A model generated the notes under the pieces. The model was given only the letters and a program-made list of their open reading frames with translations. It did not search any database and had not been told where the DNA came from. The position numbers were made by a program, and so were the translations under genes. A DNA stretch of 64,000 nt from Atherinomorus stipes. Lineage: Eukaryota > Chordata > Actinopteri > Atheriniformes > Atherinidae. The stretch covers positions 186,001-250,000 of the forward strand of contig JALJCO010012637.1 of NCBI GenBank assembly GCA_023101725.1. The letters run 5' to 3'. This document shows positions 37,377 to 50,473 of the stretch, piece after piece (the stretch's first letter is position 1; every line of letters begins with the position of its first letter).

Positions 37377-38590
37377 AAAAGGGCCTGAAAAGGGGGTAAG
37401 AAATTTTCCAGGAAAAAATTCGGTTAATAAAAAAAACAAGATGGGGGAATGAGGGGAGCTGTAGGCAAAAACTGAACAATGCGGGGGAAGATTGGGGAGG
37501 GGGGGGGGGAGGGGGGGGGTGGGGAGATGAGGAGGGGGGGAGGCAAAAGCATATATAAAAAAAAAATAAAGGAGGGGAGAGACGAAGAACCCCCGGGTTG
37601 TTGGGGGGAGGGGTGGAAAAAACCATCAGCATAAATAGAGAGAGAGAGGGGGGGGGGGAGAAAAATATATAGGGGGAGAGATATATGGGTGGGATATGAG
37701 AAAGGGGGGGGGGGGGGAGAAAAAAATAGAGGGGAAGGGTGAAATTGAAAATAATGCTTCAAAAGGGAGGCGGGGCGCTGGGGGAGGATGGGGAAAGGAG
37801 GGGAAAGAGGGGGGGGGGGATAAAAGAAAAAAAAATTGGTGGGGAATAGATACTGGAGTGAGGAGGATAGCCCCAGAGAGAACCCGAAAGGGGGGGGGTT
37901 TTATAAATTTAGGGGGGGAGGAAGGAGGAATGTAATTGAAGTAAAAAAATAAAATAGAATTTTTGGGAAGTAAAAAAAAAAATGGAAAGGGGGGGAGATT
38001 AATTGTAGGAATATAAATGATTTAAATAAAAAAAAAAAAATTAGAGCCAAAAAAAAATAAAATTGAAATTAGGAAAAATATGGAAAAATCATTTCTAAAT
38101 TATGGGAAGTGTAATTTTATTATATTATATTATTTTTTGAATAGATGAGAAAAATAAGAATAATAATTGTAGTATATATATTATTTTTTTGTTTGATAAG
38201 ATAGATAGAATAAAAAAAAAAAAAAAAAAATAGAATTATAAACATTGAATTTCTCTTTGGGAATAATAAAGTATTTATCATATCATATCAATAATAATCC
38301 ACCAAACCCAATCCCCCAAAAATTAAGGAGGATTATGGTAGTTTTCCAGCCTAAGATGAAGATGCTGGAGGATGAATGAAAAGTCGAATAATAAAGGGAG
38401 GTGTGGGGGGGGGAGAAGAAAAGGGTGGGGTGTGGGGGGTGATAGTCAGAAAGGTTGGGGAGATCTGGGGGCGGGGGGTAAAATGGGGTCGCGGGCGCGG
38501 CGGAATTGGTTTTTACCCGGGGGGGAGGTTGTGACCACGAGGCGCGGGGTGCGGGGGAGGTGTTGGTTCATCGCCGGGGAAGGGGGGTGT
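37377..38590. other. C-depleted, poly-G/poly-A tract, probable assembly artefact
   Basis: For about 1.2 kb the plus strand is G, A and T with almost no C. Several 60-base rows (for example 37681-37740, 37921-38040 and 38161-38220) contain none. G runs of 7-14 and long A runs alternate with disordered near-repeats. Normal base balance returns after about 38590 apart from a 24-base G run at 38793-38816. Such sequence is typical of poor-quality read consensus. A genuine polypurine or G-quadruplex-prone tract is the alternative. Confidence 0.75.
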
Positions 38591-38792
38591 GGCATTTTTT
38601 TATTATCTGCGATTCCATGTGACGTCAAAATATAATGTTCTTTCAACGTTAACCACAACAAGCTCCTCCACTTCATTCACCAGGAATTCCCGTTTTCTCA
38701 GCTCCCAGGAGCCAGGGATAAGGTTTAAAGTCATCGGGCAGATGGATATATTAAATATAAAAAATAGGTGGGTGGTTGCGTTCATGGATGGA

Positions 38793-38816
38793 GGGGGGGG
38801 GGGGGGGGGGGGGGGG
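38793..38816. repeat. poly-G run (about 24 bases)
   Basis: Uninterrupted G in otherwise balanced sequence; suspicious for the same reason as 37377-38590. Confidence 0.9.
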
Positions 38817-39409
38817 AGAGAGAGGAATCGCGAGCGAAATCGAGGGGAGGGAGAGAAGATGGGGAATTTCGGAGTCGGCGTATAGATTATAATTTGATTT
38901 TGGCGTAGTATTTGGCTTTACTTAGATAATCCTGCGCACAGTTTTCAAACGGGCCCCAGAACAATACAAAAGAGCGAATTACAGGCAGGGGGAGAGAGAG
39001 TTGCGTTCAAACGCACCACGGCACGGGAGTAGAGGCCCAAAGGTGGGGTTTGAGATGGATTTCACTTGCTCAAGTCTAACGTTTATTTTTTACGGGGGGA
39101 GCTTCGGACTATACCTTTAACATTTTCTTTAGTTCTGTTTAATTTAGTTTTTAAGTTTTAATTTGCAATGTGTAAAGGAGCTTCAATACCTCCTTACATA
39201 AACCCAACCATATAGAAAAATACCGTACACAAACACATCCTTACAGACCTGCGTGCATGCCTACCAACATTCATATCCACGTGCATTCAATATTAAATCA
39301 TTCCTAATAAACTCTTGGTGCTCGGAGGTGATGCAAACAAACAAAAAACTTGACTAGTTGAACTTTAAATGACTGCAGTGCGACAGCACATGAACTGTCC
39401 ATCCAGTCA

Positions 39410-39634
39410 TTACTGAACCCAGAAAAAAGTTTTGTTCAACCTCAAAAGAAGTTGTTTCTCAAAATGGCGAGAACTCAATCTCGCTCGTCTTGGACTGAAG
39501 ACCAGACCAGCGATGCTAAACAGTCTTTCACCTGCTGCTGAGGCAGGTAAAGGTGTGCTTAGCTTCAGAGACGGCTGTACAAAGCTGTTACTAGTGGCTA
39601 CTAGTCCCATTACAACAAAAGAAAGATTGTCCAT
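39410..39634 (-). pseudogene. hAT transposase C-terminal dimerisation domain fragment
   Basis: Minus translation includes TPLPASAAGERLFSIAGLVF then SPRRARLSS and ends at a stop at 39410. This is the signature of the hAT family C-terminal dimerisation region (A-S-x-x-x-E-R-x-F-S-x-(A/G)-G, then R-x-x-L). Upstream coding would have to run past 39634 towards the element end at 39844, where there is no room for the RNase-H-like domain. The element is therefore internally deleted and inactive. Confidence 0.85.
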
Positions 39635-40384
39635 TCGCTATTACGTTCCTTGTTATTTTGTAACGAGTAACTAAGATGCTCTGGTAAATGTAATGGAGTA
39701 AAAGTATTGATTTTTGTCAGAAAATGTAGTGAAGTAAAAGTAAAAGTCATCAGACATAGAAGTAGTAAAGTAAAGTACAAATACAAAAAAATACTACTTA
39801 AGTAAAGTAACGAAATATTTTTACTTAGTTACTATACAACACTGACAGTATGGAAGAATTACTGACATCTAGTGGTAAAGATGGGTATTTGAAAGAAAAG
39901 ATGTTTTCTTTCAAATGACTTCATATTCTAAGCATTGTTGTGAGTGTATGGTGGCCGTTTTTGGCCAAAATTCTCCCAGACATAAAGCTGTTTCATCTGT
40001 GAGTGGATCCAGTGGTCTCAGGTGAACAATGGCTGAACTATGAGTAACTACTTTTAATGTGTTTGAGGCATTCCTTATCCCAAAAAGTGCTCTAACTCCC
40101 ATTAAACAAAGCTGGCGCAACTGTTTTAAAGTTCAGAGGGTTCTTCCTCCACACACATTGTTTTGTCCATTCAGGGACACCATAGTAAAAATGGTGGAAC
40201 AAATATGGCAGTCTCCATATGTGCACCACCCTGCAAGTAGACATAAATTAGTCATTCTAAAAAAATAAACACACAACAGCTATTCTAGTGCATTAATTAC
40301 ACATCAATATACACACAGTTTTGAATTATTTATCACATTTTACTGCCATTGACCTTTGTTTTTTTACATACTGTACCTTTAAAG

Positions 40385-42024
40385 TACTTAAGTACACTCT
40401 AACCATTAATGTTTGCACTAAAACACTTTTGGTGCTGTTTAGTGAACATTAGGGTCTAAAATCCGAGTAATGGATGATTTTTAATGTAATTTTTCAAGCC
40501 ATGAAAAGGGATCGGGCTATAAACGTTCAAATATTTCACTGTGAATAATTTCCAGCAATTTCTTTAATGAGCAAGCAGAAGAGAAATTAAAGAAATGGCA
40601 GGTCATTTATGCAAAAACACATTTTGATGTTGATGCAATGCGAGGACTTTAAAATATTTGAAAGGGAAACTGGGGAATCCGGAAAATTGATTAAGAGTGT
40701 AATAAAGATCACTGCAAAGATGGCATCAGTCTCCTAAATTAGTAAATAGGGTTTGTTTTTTTAAGTCTAATTTTGGCTGGAGAGTTCAAATAGCCCACAA
40801 CACAATCTGTGCTTTGTCCCAACCTCTTACTGAACAAAACCACCGAAAACTGCAAAGCAGAAATGTCAAACAGACATTAAGCTTTTAGTATGTTTAGATG
40901 ACTAACAGAAACATTTAAAAAAATACTTTATTTGTCTGTAAAGGAGTTAATCTTGTAGAAAGCACTGCACAATATTTCATTAGCTCGATATATTTTTATA
41001 AGTTATGGATGGATATCACTCTGACATGCAGCACAGTTGGGTAGAAATAAATACGTTTGGGTTGCTGGTCATAGTAACAATACCAGCACAATAGAAACTG
41101 AATATAACTAGGTCTGTTCTTTTAAAGAAGCAGCTCACAACAAAAATAATGTAACCACAGCTGCAAAGCAACATGAAAAACAATCTAGTCCTGCATCACA
41201 AACACACTCTTAGCTTGGTGAACTGTCATATTTTCTCACAGCATGTCCACGTGTTATTCTGTCAAAGGAAGGGGGGAAGTGACAGCTCTGCTTCTTTTTT
41301 AGAGGAAGTCTGCTTTAAACATGAATGCTGTTGTCATGGCAGCACAGTGCCACGGACGGCTGGCGTGTGAAAATTCGCCCACAGCAGCGGGGATGAGTTC
41401 AATCAGAGCAGACGCCACAAAGAGCGAGGCTGACAGCGCATGACACCGATGCATGTGTTCGGAGACAGTCACAGCAGCTGTTGTCAGCGAAATGCTGCCG
41501 CTCGGTGTTACTCCGACATCACAAACATATAGGAAGTAAGGACCAACACTCACTTTGTTCAAACCATGCTCACGGTCTCTGCCTCGCTGCCATCGATCCT
41601 GCAGTGATGAAGACACAAGAACCGCATAAAGCAGAGTGGAAAGTCCCCAGGAATGAATGAATGTATGTATGAACGTAGCATTAGCATTCATGAATGTACT
41701 GTACACACACCCTTCAGCTCGGACAATAGTCGCTTATAGAGAACTTCCCCAAGCTAAGGCTATGTGACACTGAATACAACTGACGGTACCTGTCCTACAA
41801 GTATGTTAGACACATGAAACACACCTAGAGTATAAGCATGTGACACAAGTAAATCATTCCCCTCCCTAAGGGGATTGTTGGAGCATTTTGGTAACATTTT
41901 ACACTTGGAAACATTATATTTCATCCCGTTTCAGAGAACCTAAATCACTACAATAGAAACCAGGAAGAATCCTATCTGAACATTCTTTACTGATGACCAT
42001 TATTGTGGTTAAGATGGCAAGGAT
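40385..42024. other. no gene recognised
   Basis: Between TTAA MITE copy 2 and the hAT MITE at 42025. A CpG-enriched patch (about 41340-41520) holds an unsupported 135-codon minus-strand frame (41299-41706) that matches nothing I know. Confidence 0.45.
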
Positions 42025-42222
42025 CAGAGGTGGACAATCCATGTGCCAGAAAGTAAAAGTCCTGCCATGTTTTTGGATCTGCCTGCACATTCAGAACAGG
42101 TGTTTTCACTAATGAGCTCATCGACTTGCAGAGAAGCTGTGCTAATCAAATTTAGCTGGTTTTGTTATTGATCAAATGCCAGACAGGATTTTTACTTTCT
42201 GGACAAGGGATGTCCATCTCTG
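42025..42222. mobile_element. short hAT-type MITE (198 bp)
   Basis: Ends CAGAGGTGGACAATCC and GGGATGTCCATCTCTG are inverted. Inside them, AGAAAGTAAAAGTCCTG faces AGGATTTTTACTTTCT. The flanks GCAAGGAT (42017-42024) and GCTAAGAT (42223-42230) agree at 6 of 8 positions, consistent with an old 8-bp duplication. Confidence 0.75.
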
Positions 42223-43946
42223 GCTAAGATACACGCAATAAGAAAATTGGATGTGAAATGTAGCCTAAGGTTTCCAATGTTTCCCCATGCATCTCCAGTG
42301 ATTATACATTTACAACAAACTTCATCCGTGGCAGGACAGGGTTACGCACTCGGTGGTGTCCGTGTATTTAAATGCCATGTGCGTTGTATACATTTTCCTA
42401 TTTTCTCACCACCTCGATCAGCTGTTTATTAAAACTACCCATTCAACCTCGCATCTGCAGAAATGAAGAAGTAACTCTGCTACAACCATCTCCACGTTAA
42501 CCCCACCCGCCTCAAATGTCCAACCAATCACACAATACTTCTCGGAAGCTCCACGAGAAGTCAGGCCGAAGTGTCGAACAAAGCTGCAAAGCTGAGTTTA
42601 ATGGACATATAATCATTCAATCAATAAGCACGGGCCGTTCCAAGATGATTGGACAGTGTTTTTTCAGTCCAGTCCGTTCCACAGGCAACATTTTCAATTT
42701 TTTTGTGTCAGAGCATTTAGTTAATTGGCTGCAATCGAGGTGTGAAGATTTTAACTATATAGTAAAAAATGCTCCTGGACAACATCTTCCACCCTACCTT
42801 TAAAGCACAGTTATTACTGTAAAAGGATCTAAAATAAACTGCAACAGAGTCAACAAAAAAGCTCAATTTCTTCATTTACTGGAGGAGTTTTAACGGACTC
42901 AAATTGAAGGAGTGGATCAAGTGGAGTCAGGAGTCTATTTGTGCTGAGAATAAATTGTGTCACCCGGCTGGAAAATCTTTCACACCAGCTTGATGAGAAA
43001 TAATTTTTAAAGCCGGACACTGGATTCGACGGCTTGTTAAAGTGGCTTCATTGTGACAAACGAGCAGCCCGAGGGACGCGGAGACAATGATGGTATGTGT
43101 GTGTGTGTGTGGTGTCTCATGTAACAGCACAAAGACCTCTGTACACCGCCATTTGTGGGAACCTGCGCCCAGCACTTACGTAACTGACCGGGTTGTCATG
43201 ACAACAAAGCAAAAAAGCCATCAAACTCATGCATCACATTGTCTCAGTCGCTCTTACTTGGGTTGACAGCAAATGGGGGTCAGATTACTTAAATTGTTTG
43301 AGGATACAGGTCACATCCAGGTTAAAAAACCCTTTACAGACACTTGACTGCTGGTTCAGGAGGCTGGAGAGGAGAGTTAACTGAGCATCACGTAGCTCAA
43401 CAAATTTAGGTGTCAATATGATTTATTTTTGTCAAGTTTATGTTGTTTGACCCTTTGAGCCCTGCGCCTATTTTTAGCTCTCTGCTTGAAAATTGCATAA
43501 TGAAATGAGTAAAAGACATTGTGATGTGCTGCAATCACAAGGTCCAAATAAATACATCTGGAGTCCTGGTAAAGGAAACACTTGTGAGGTTTGTTAAGAT
43601 ATCAGTATATGTTACTGATGAAGACAAAAACTGAAGGTGGCACAAGGCACAAATGTAAAAATTGTCAGGCTTGCCTATAAAAAAATCAAAATACAATTCC
43701 AGGATGAAGATGAACATCTCTGGAATGATGCAGCTGTAGCTCTAAACCTCCATCAGGTCACATGTGGACATTTTTTTGTTGCAAAGCCAACTCTGATAAT
43801 GAATGAAATTAAAAATTCTTCATTAATCTCAGAAGGAAAATTCAATAATGTGAAGCAGAACAAAATTAGAGAAGTTGTAGTTTAAGCCAGATCTCTTGAA
43901 CAGCCATTTGTGGCACTATCTGTCCCCAATTGGGGGACTTCAGGTT

Positions 43947-44280
43947 TTAAAGAGGGATACTGTGTAGCTTTTGACCCAAATATAAGACAAGTACTACAAT
44001 GTAATTAATAATTTAAGACACAATAGAAGATTTCTGGGGTTAATACGGCACTTGACACATGTTGGTGCGCTGAGGCAGCTGCCATCCACACAAAAAAACT
44101 GCAAGAGCAGATCCATCTCTCATTGGATCGTGCCCTTATGGCTTCATATCAACTGGCCAAAGTGGTCTCCCAACATAACTCCAAAACACGGATAGACTGT
44201 TTAATTTTGCGACAGCTGTGTGACGTGTAAAATTACAGGTTTAGTGCTCATAGTGGCCAAAAGTTACACGGTATCCCTTT
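43947..44280. mobile_element. TTAA-type MITE (334 bp), degraded right end
   Basis: TTAAAGAGGGATACTGTGTA on the left and TTACACGGTATCCCTTT on the right are imperfect inverted repeats, continuing inward as GCTTTTGACC / GGCCAAAAG. The right TTAA has been lost (CTTTGGG). Confidence 0.6.
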
Positions 44281-47200
44281 GGGCTCTCTGGCTGTATCCT
44301 GTAATACTAGATTTAGCCACAAGAGGGCAACAATACAACTAAATGCTGCCATACAATGCAGTTACTATGGCAATGACACCACATCCTCAGCCGGAAAGCA
44401 AGGTATGTTAAAGGTCGGGGCCTGAGCAGCTGGAGTTCAGTCTGCAATCCAAAAAGTCCATTATTGACACTGAACCATTACAATAAAGTGAGTTTTATAC
44501 TATTATACACAAATTTTGGTCTATTATATGCGTTTAAAGAACCAAGACTGCATAAAGACTAACTTTATGACCTGCATTCCTATTTAAGCTGAAAATGTCA
44601 AAGTTAAAAATGTGCATCAATAAATTTCTAATCCTGAATTAGAAATTAAGTTAATTAAAAAAATAATTTCCTGTATTTATAAACCACAGCTTCCTTAAAC
44701 TTGTCCGTCTTGTTAGTAAAATTAAATCTTGCCCCCATCCAGATGGTTTGGCCTCTGCTGCTCTAAGAAGCAATCTGTTCATTTTAAAATGTTCCAAAGA
44801 AAATGTAAACCATATGCAGTTACGCACATCCTGAGGTGACACCAGCCCTCCGCGGTGTGAAAGCTCGGCTGAGTAAAGGCCACACTCTCACATGCCGACA
44901 CACACCCCTCCTCTCTGCTCCTGGGGGAGAAAGGCTTCCTTGTGGAGGTGAGGCCAGCGCTTGTTGGCGGCTCTCGCTGTGGCTTCCTGTTCTATTTTCT
45001 CCCAGGAAGTGACACACAGACACGCCACTGGCATGAGCAGCAGGCTCAGGCTCCCACAGCTGACAATGATGTCATCCTCCCTGCACCTCCATCCATCAAT
45101 CCATCCATCCATCCATCTGTCCACGCTGCCTCTGCACCTGCAAGACAAAAAGGTTGACATGACGTTAAATGATGACGACTGCAAGTTATGAGATTAAATT
45201 TCTTGTCCGGTGTGTCCACTTTTGCTGAGTCATAGCAGAATGGCCCACCAGGCTGATAAATGGGCTTCTTTTAAAAATGGACCTTTTTGTTGCCCCAGTT
45301 TCTTTTCTCTGAATCACGATGTCCTGGAAACTCCAGAGTACAATTATCCTCAAGGAAAGGATGAGAAAGTGAATGAATAGATGGAGGGAAGGTGAATGTA
45401 GGAGGGGGAGCAGCATTAATCAATCAGATGCACAGGATGCTCGCACCGCTTAAAACTATGGCCAACACAACACACCTTCAGGTAAGAAATGGGGAAAAAA
45501 AGAGAAAACTTTGTGTGGGTGGCTCAGTATGAATGTGGAAATATAGTTCCTGTATAAGAGAAGTAATTCCACATCGCGTATTAAACTATTAGTCACCTTT
45601 TTGCTTCAGTCTCCTCTGAATCCTCCCAGCAGACTGCCAGGAAGCCTGTGAGACAGACCGAGCACTTCAGGCCCACCAACATGAGACTGATTCCCCCTTC
45701 CCGTCAGGGAACATCCCCCTGGAAGCCATCTTGTCTGTTCCAGAGAAATCCGAGTGGTTTGACTCTGACATGGAAAAGTTTCCTGATAGACTGCGAGGTT
45801 ACTGCTTAACTTATCAAAGAAATCATCTCACATCCTAAGGATTTTTTCTTTTTTTTTTTAATTTCCTGGGAGTAGGGACTGAAAGTTGGCTCAAACCCAA
45901 ACACCTGCAGCATGCAGGTTTCAGTTGTGGGAGTGAATCAGTCAATTATGAGCCGATGTTTCACTATGATTAGTCTCCAACCTGATAGAACTGCAAGAAA
46001 GGACACGGTTCGCATTATAGTGGGGCTCGGCTTCCCTTGAAGCACGCGAACTCCTCTAAAAACACCTGAGACACTGCTCTAAAAAAAAAGCTCAAAATAT
46101 AGTCCCTGTTTAGGTTATTTTAAGTTTTCATAAGACTCCTGATTATTCTTAAATTAAAAGAATATTTATTTGTCTGAGTAAATGAAAATAAGGCTTCCCA
46201 AAAACCTCCTGGGTTAATCAAACCCTGGACATACACCTCTTAAATGTTTCAAGAAGAACAACTTTTTTTGGCACTTAAAATCTGTATCGGTTGGTTCATC
46301 TGTACAAGCACATGTACTTAAACTACTTGGATTTTCTCCAGTGAAATTCCTTGCGTTAGGACAAAGTGCTTTCTGAATGATCATTTTATCCAGGCTCTGA
46401 GGCAGAAAAACAGGCCAAAATCATGATGCTCCCTCCACCACGCTGCACAGACTTAATGTGGTTTTGGTTTCATTTGAAGTTCTTATCATTTTCCTTAAAA
46501 AGTTCAGTTTTGTACTTTCTTCCCTTTATTGTGGCTCCGAAACCATTCAAATAGACCTTATAGTTGCAGATATAAATTCATTTTATTGTGGGTGTGCAAT
46601 TTTGAGCTGAGCCCTAAAAAACAAGGTTTAAAGCAGGGATCACCAACTCCAGACCTCTTGGGCCAGTTTCCTGCAGGGTTTCAATGTTTCTAAGATGCAA
46701 CACACCTGATGCAAATAAAATTGTTCTTCAACACTTGTTGTCCGGTTCTGCACCTGCCTCTTGATGACCCATTAACCTGCAGCACACTGGCTCAAGATAT
46801 CCAGCTGTTTATTAAAGAACATACAAGTTGCCTTGTGCAAACATGGGAAATGCGACAATGTTTATAAAGATGAGTTTTGCACGTTGCATGGATTTCTGCA
46901 CGTTTTCTTCTTTTTCTGCCTCTTTCATTCATTGCAGGTTTTGCTGTTCTTGTGCTGTTTAAAGAATTTCCTTCTTAACTGCTTTTGGCTGGATAGCTAA
47001 GCTGCTTGCTTTGTGGGCAGCTTTAAATCTCACCTTAACTCCTCCTTTTCAAACTGTCTGACTTTATCTTTGTCATGTTCGTCATCGATGCTGCTTCTGC
47101 ACTCCGAGGGGTCTTTGCTGCTGCCTCTCTTGCCTCTGGCATTCTTCATTTTGTATGTGGAGGGGCAAGAAGGCCCCAAAACAAATTTACCCCCGACTGA

Positions 47201-48932
47201 ACTCTATTACTCTGAGCTAATGCAAACACATGTCTATTTTTCTCTGGTTTCATCATACAGAAGAAAGACCAAGGCTTCAATCTTGATACTATCTGTTAGA
47301 AACCAACCTTTTATTTCATATGAATTTGTGATTATTAGCAAAACAGGAATCATGCTAATCTTCTTCTTCTTCATTTCATGTTTCAACATCGATGCTTTCT
47401 ATCAAAACAAACCACACAAGATTGAAAGAAACCATGACAAATGATCCCGCAGCCTCCATCACATACTGGCTCATCTCCAGGTACAGTTTGTCTCGAGCAC
47501 ATTTTGTTATTACTTTTTGCTATATGGTCTTTTATCACTGTTAGTCAGTGTTTGGATTTATGGGTAAATGTTAGCTTGTAAGAAAGACCACCATCGCTTT
47601 CTCATCGGTGACTTTCCTATGTAGCAGATCATGCTGAGGAGTGTGCGTAACCTCTGGTTTCAGTACCAGTTAATGTGCCTCAGTGGAGCGGTTCAGGCAG
47701 AGGTTACAGAAAAAATAAAAAACCCCGAGGGAGGTGGGCATGAGCCCCAGCGTGCAGAGCTATGCAAATTAAAGTGGTGCTGATGGCAGCAGCACAGAGC
47801 ATCAATCTCACCTAAAGAGCATGACGGTACTTTTACTCAGAGAGACACTCGCTCACGCACAAGTCAACACAGCTGAGGCACAGCTGATACGGCTCTGGAA
47901 AAGCCACACAGCTGCAGAATAACAGCATCTCACACTTTTATCAACTATGGTGTCACACTACAAACTCATTTCCCAAACTCAAATTTCATGTCATGCTTTC
48001 AAACGTGCAGCATACACTATGATATACTGCCACCGAGGAAAACAATTCAGGCTAGAGGACACAAATGAGAGAACTCTGCATATAAACAACTTGACATCAT
48101 TTCCTGGAGGTAAATTGTTTTTCTTTTATGGGTTTCCGCCGACTGACAAGAATGAAGGTGTAAAGCAACACAGCAAATCTGAGGCAATAAGGGTGAAACA
48201 CGTGAAGAATGCGAACAGAAAGTTAGGGATTCATGTCTGCAGTGTTCCATTATCATGGATGGTGATTGTGAAGCTGTAAAAATCCCGACTCGGCCTCATC
48301 TTGGCTTCAAACTCAAGGATCTGCTGCCATTTTGGCCACTGTGGTTATCCACAAAATAAAATCCAAGTCGTAATATTTACTCCTCATAAAACAGCATCAA
48401 AACAGAAGCTGCTGAGATAGAAAATCCTTGAAAGCACGAATGCACGTAGAAAACTTGACAACCAGTTGTTTGTCAGATTCTGCAGCTGCCTGCATTTTAA
48501 TGGAAGTTGTGGGCTTTTGTTAAATGCTGGCCAGAAAAATTCATGCAATGTCGATTTTCAATATTTCAACATCTGTTGCGTTGCAAAAGAATATCTTTAG
48601 AGATACAAATCCCAGCTGGTCAATGAGTTAGAGAATGTGAACGAGGAAGATTGATGACTGATTGCCGGCTGTTGTTTCCAGATAGAAGTTAAATAAATTA
48701 GTCAAATACCAAAAATCAGCCTTTGGGGGTCATAATCCACAGATCAAGTGTCAATCTTACATGAAAGAGCTTCTGCCTATGCAACCTGCAGGTATCTAAG
48801 GTGATATTATGACTGCTGGAGACAGTGAAGTGCACAAAATGAACGGAGAAGCAGGAGTGAAAAGCTCAGACAACAGATGCAGTTGACAAAGTGAATCAGT
48901 TTGGGTCTAAGCTTTCGCTGCAGCCTGTCAGT
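44281..48932. other. no gene recognised
   Basis: Contains an (ATCC)n microsatellite at about 45089-45118. A one-ended repeat-like segment at about 46636-46800 has the teleost motif CACCAACTCCAGACCTCTTG..CCTGCAGG..CAACACACCTGATGCAAAT. Open frames at 47013-47444 and 47947-48279 have no recognisable domain and no splice or codon evidence. Confidence 0.45.
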
Positions 48933-49627
48933 AGCTGGGTTTCCATTACACTTTTCTGAAAAATAGAAGTGATATTTCTTACATTTCCAAAAATTGTAAT
49001 TGCGATATCCTTTTTTTTTTTTTAATGAATGGTATTTAGTGCATCAGCTGTAATTTTCATAAAATCCCGTCCAACAAGACTCCACTTTGGAGGATGGAGA
49101 TACAAAACATTTTAACAAAGCATTTTAGATGTTATCCCGTGGCCATGAAATTGTGGCAACGTATAAATAACGTGTGGGAACGAGAGATAACCAAGTTGTG
49201 GACAACTTGGGCCAGTCACTACTAATACATTAAGAACTTAAAGCATATCAGCTTGCTGCCTAAAAATGAACGCTAATTGCTGAATTACAGTGATTTACTT
49301 CTCATATAGTCCTAAGTAACTGGTAAACCTTCCCCATCACTCCGATTCCAAAGTAGATGCTTGTAAATGATCATAATCATCATAATTAAGAAGGAAAAAC
49401 TGGTTTTTGGTCCCCTATGTTACGCGCAATGGCATGTAAATGTGAAAAAAGTGTTTCCATTACACTTTATACTTGCTTTATCAAAATGCCTGAAAAACAC
49501 CTCATTAGAGCGTAAAAACGTTTTTCAATATTTGAGTTTTTTTTTATTTATTTAATTGTTTCCATCACCAATTTTTAATTGCAATAATTAAGTTTTGCTA
49601 AATTCTAGGCGTAATGGAAACACAGCT
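48933..49627. mobile_element. MITE with AGCTGGGTTTCCATTAC ends (695 bp)
   Basis: The left end AGCTGGGTTTCCATTAC and the right end GTAATGGAAACACAGCT are inverted with one mismatch. A further GTGTTTCCATTACACTTT copy lies inside at about 49450-49467. The target duplication is not clear, so I do not assign a superfamily. Confidence 0.6.
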
Positions 49628-50473
49628 TGTGTTGGGGGGTTTGGAAATGCATGTCCACATGTTACAGCATTTTGCTGCCAGCATCAGAAATATAAGTACA
49701 AATCTGCAGTAAACTGCTCTGTTGTGTTGCTGCGACTGCTGATGTTCATGCTGGTGGTACACAATAAGGACTGCAGCCATTGTCTGACCTTTTCACCTGT
49801 GTTTCTGTGCTACTAATCTTTTTAGGCTTTTTCCCATATTTGTTAAGAAATGGAATGGCAATGAAAATCTTTGAAATGTGCTGGAGACGGTATGGCACAC
49901 TGAATCTTCTATAAAAGTTCTTTGTGAAAAAAAGGTGGAATTTAACATTCATAAACTTGCTGAATTGGTGCAATGGCAAATGTGTGCTGCAATCAAAGCT
50001 AATGGCAGCCTGACATAATGATAGAGCGTGTGACATTTTTTAGCCCAGGCATGTCTAAGGCTGCCACCTTGTCACAATAAAATGATACAACATGCAAGTA
50101 TGCATTTGCAAAGCCAAACAGAGAGGCAACAGATCAAAGTTGCAAGAAATGAATCGCAGAAAAATGCAGATTTGCAGGCACTCTTTCGACAAAACACAAA
50201 CTACACAATGCATTCTCACGATAAATTGGGAAAAAAACAATATTGGTCCATAACACAATACAATTTCACGATAGAGCCCATGACTCATATTTCTTCATGT
50301 CCTTTTCTCTGTGTTATACCATGATGTTGACGCTCCCATTATTGTAATGATTTCAACATTAGACATCATTGACTGAGATAACATTGCCTTATAAGGGGAT
50401 GGGAGGGGCTTGACAGATGTTAAATTCCCTGCTTTCTATTTTCCACATTCTTTCACCTTATTGCTATTCTGAT

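Larger units (their letters stand above)
37033..39120. mobile_element. TTAA element nested in the hAT element
   Basis: Ends TTAAAGGTAGAGTCCGAAG and CTTCGGACTATACCTTTAA are inverted with one mismatch and lie on TTAA. The left interior (about 37231-37340) matches the element at 61224-61761 in reverse orientation, sharing CTCTGTCATTGGCTG and AAATCTCCACCCAGAAAC. GGGGTCTCATTTATAAAGCT at 37345 is a common fish repeat motif, with a partly inverted counterpart near 38930-38960, so a further layer may be present. The centre is the abnormal tract at 37377-38590. Confidence 0.75.
36838..39844. mobile_element. hAT element (3.0 kb) with perfect 8-bp target duplication
   Basis: Termini CAGTGTTGTATAAAGTA and TACTATACAACACTG are inverted. 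The flanks are ACAGTATG at 36830-36837 and again at 39845-39852, an exact 8-bp duplication. Both subterminal regions are packed with AGTAAAAGTA / TACTTAAGTA repeats (36870-37010 and 39690-39830), as in many fish hAT elements. Only the end of a transposase gene survives (39410-39634), and the middle is occupied by another element (37033-39120). Confidence 0.92.
36822..40384. mobile_element. TTAA MITE, 'TTAAAGGTACAG' family, copy 2, host of nested insertions
   Basis: Starts TTAAAGGTACAGTATG at 36822 and ends TTACATACTGTACCTTTAA at 40384. Removing the hAT insertion (36838-39844) and one target copy leaves about 548 bp, the same size as the other two copies. The sequence then continues correctly across the insertion point (..GGTACAGTATG | GAAGAATTACTGACATC..). 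Confidence 0.9.

Noticed and set aside
45610..45810. About 70-codon open stretch after a TTTTTGCTTCAG acceptor-like site
   Set aside because: No family resemblance and no matching donor before the stop.
47013..47444. 143-codon plus-strand frame with hydrophobic stretches
   Set aside because: No recognisable family, no start context or splice evidence; length is within chance for AT-rich DNA of this size.
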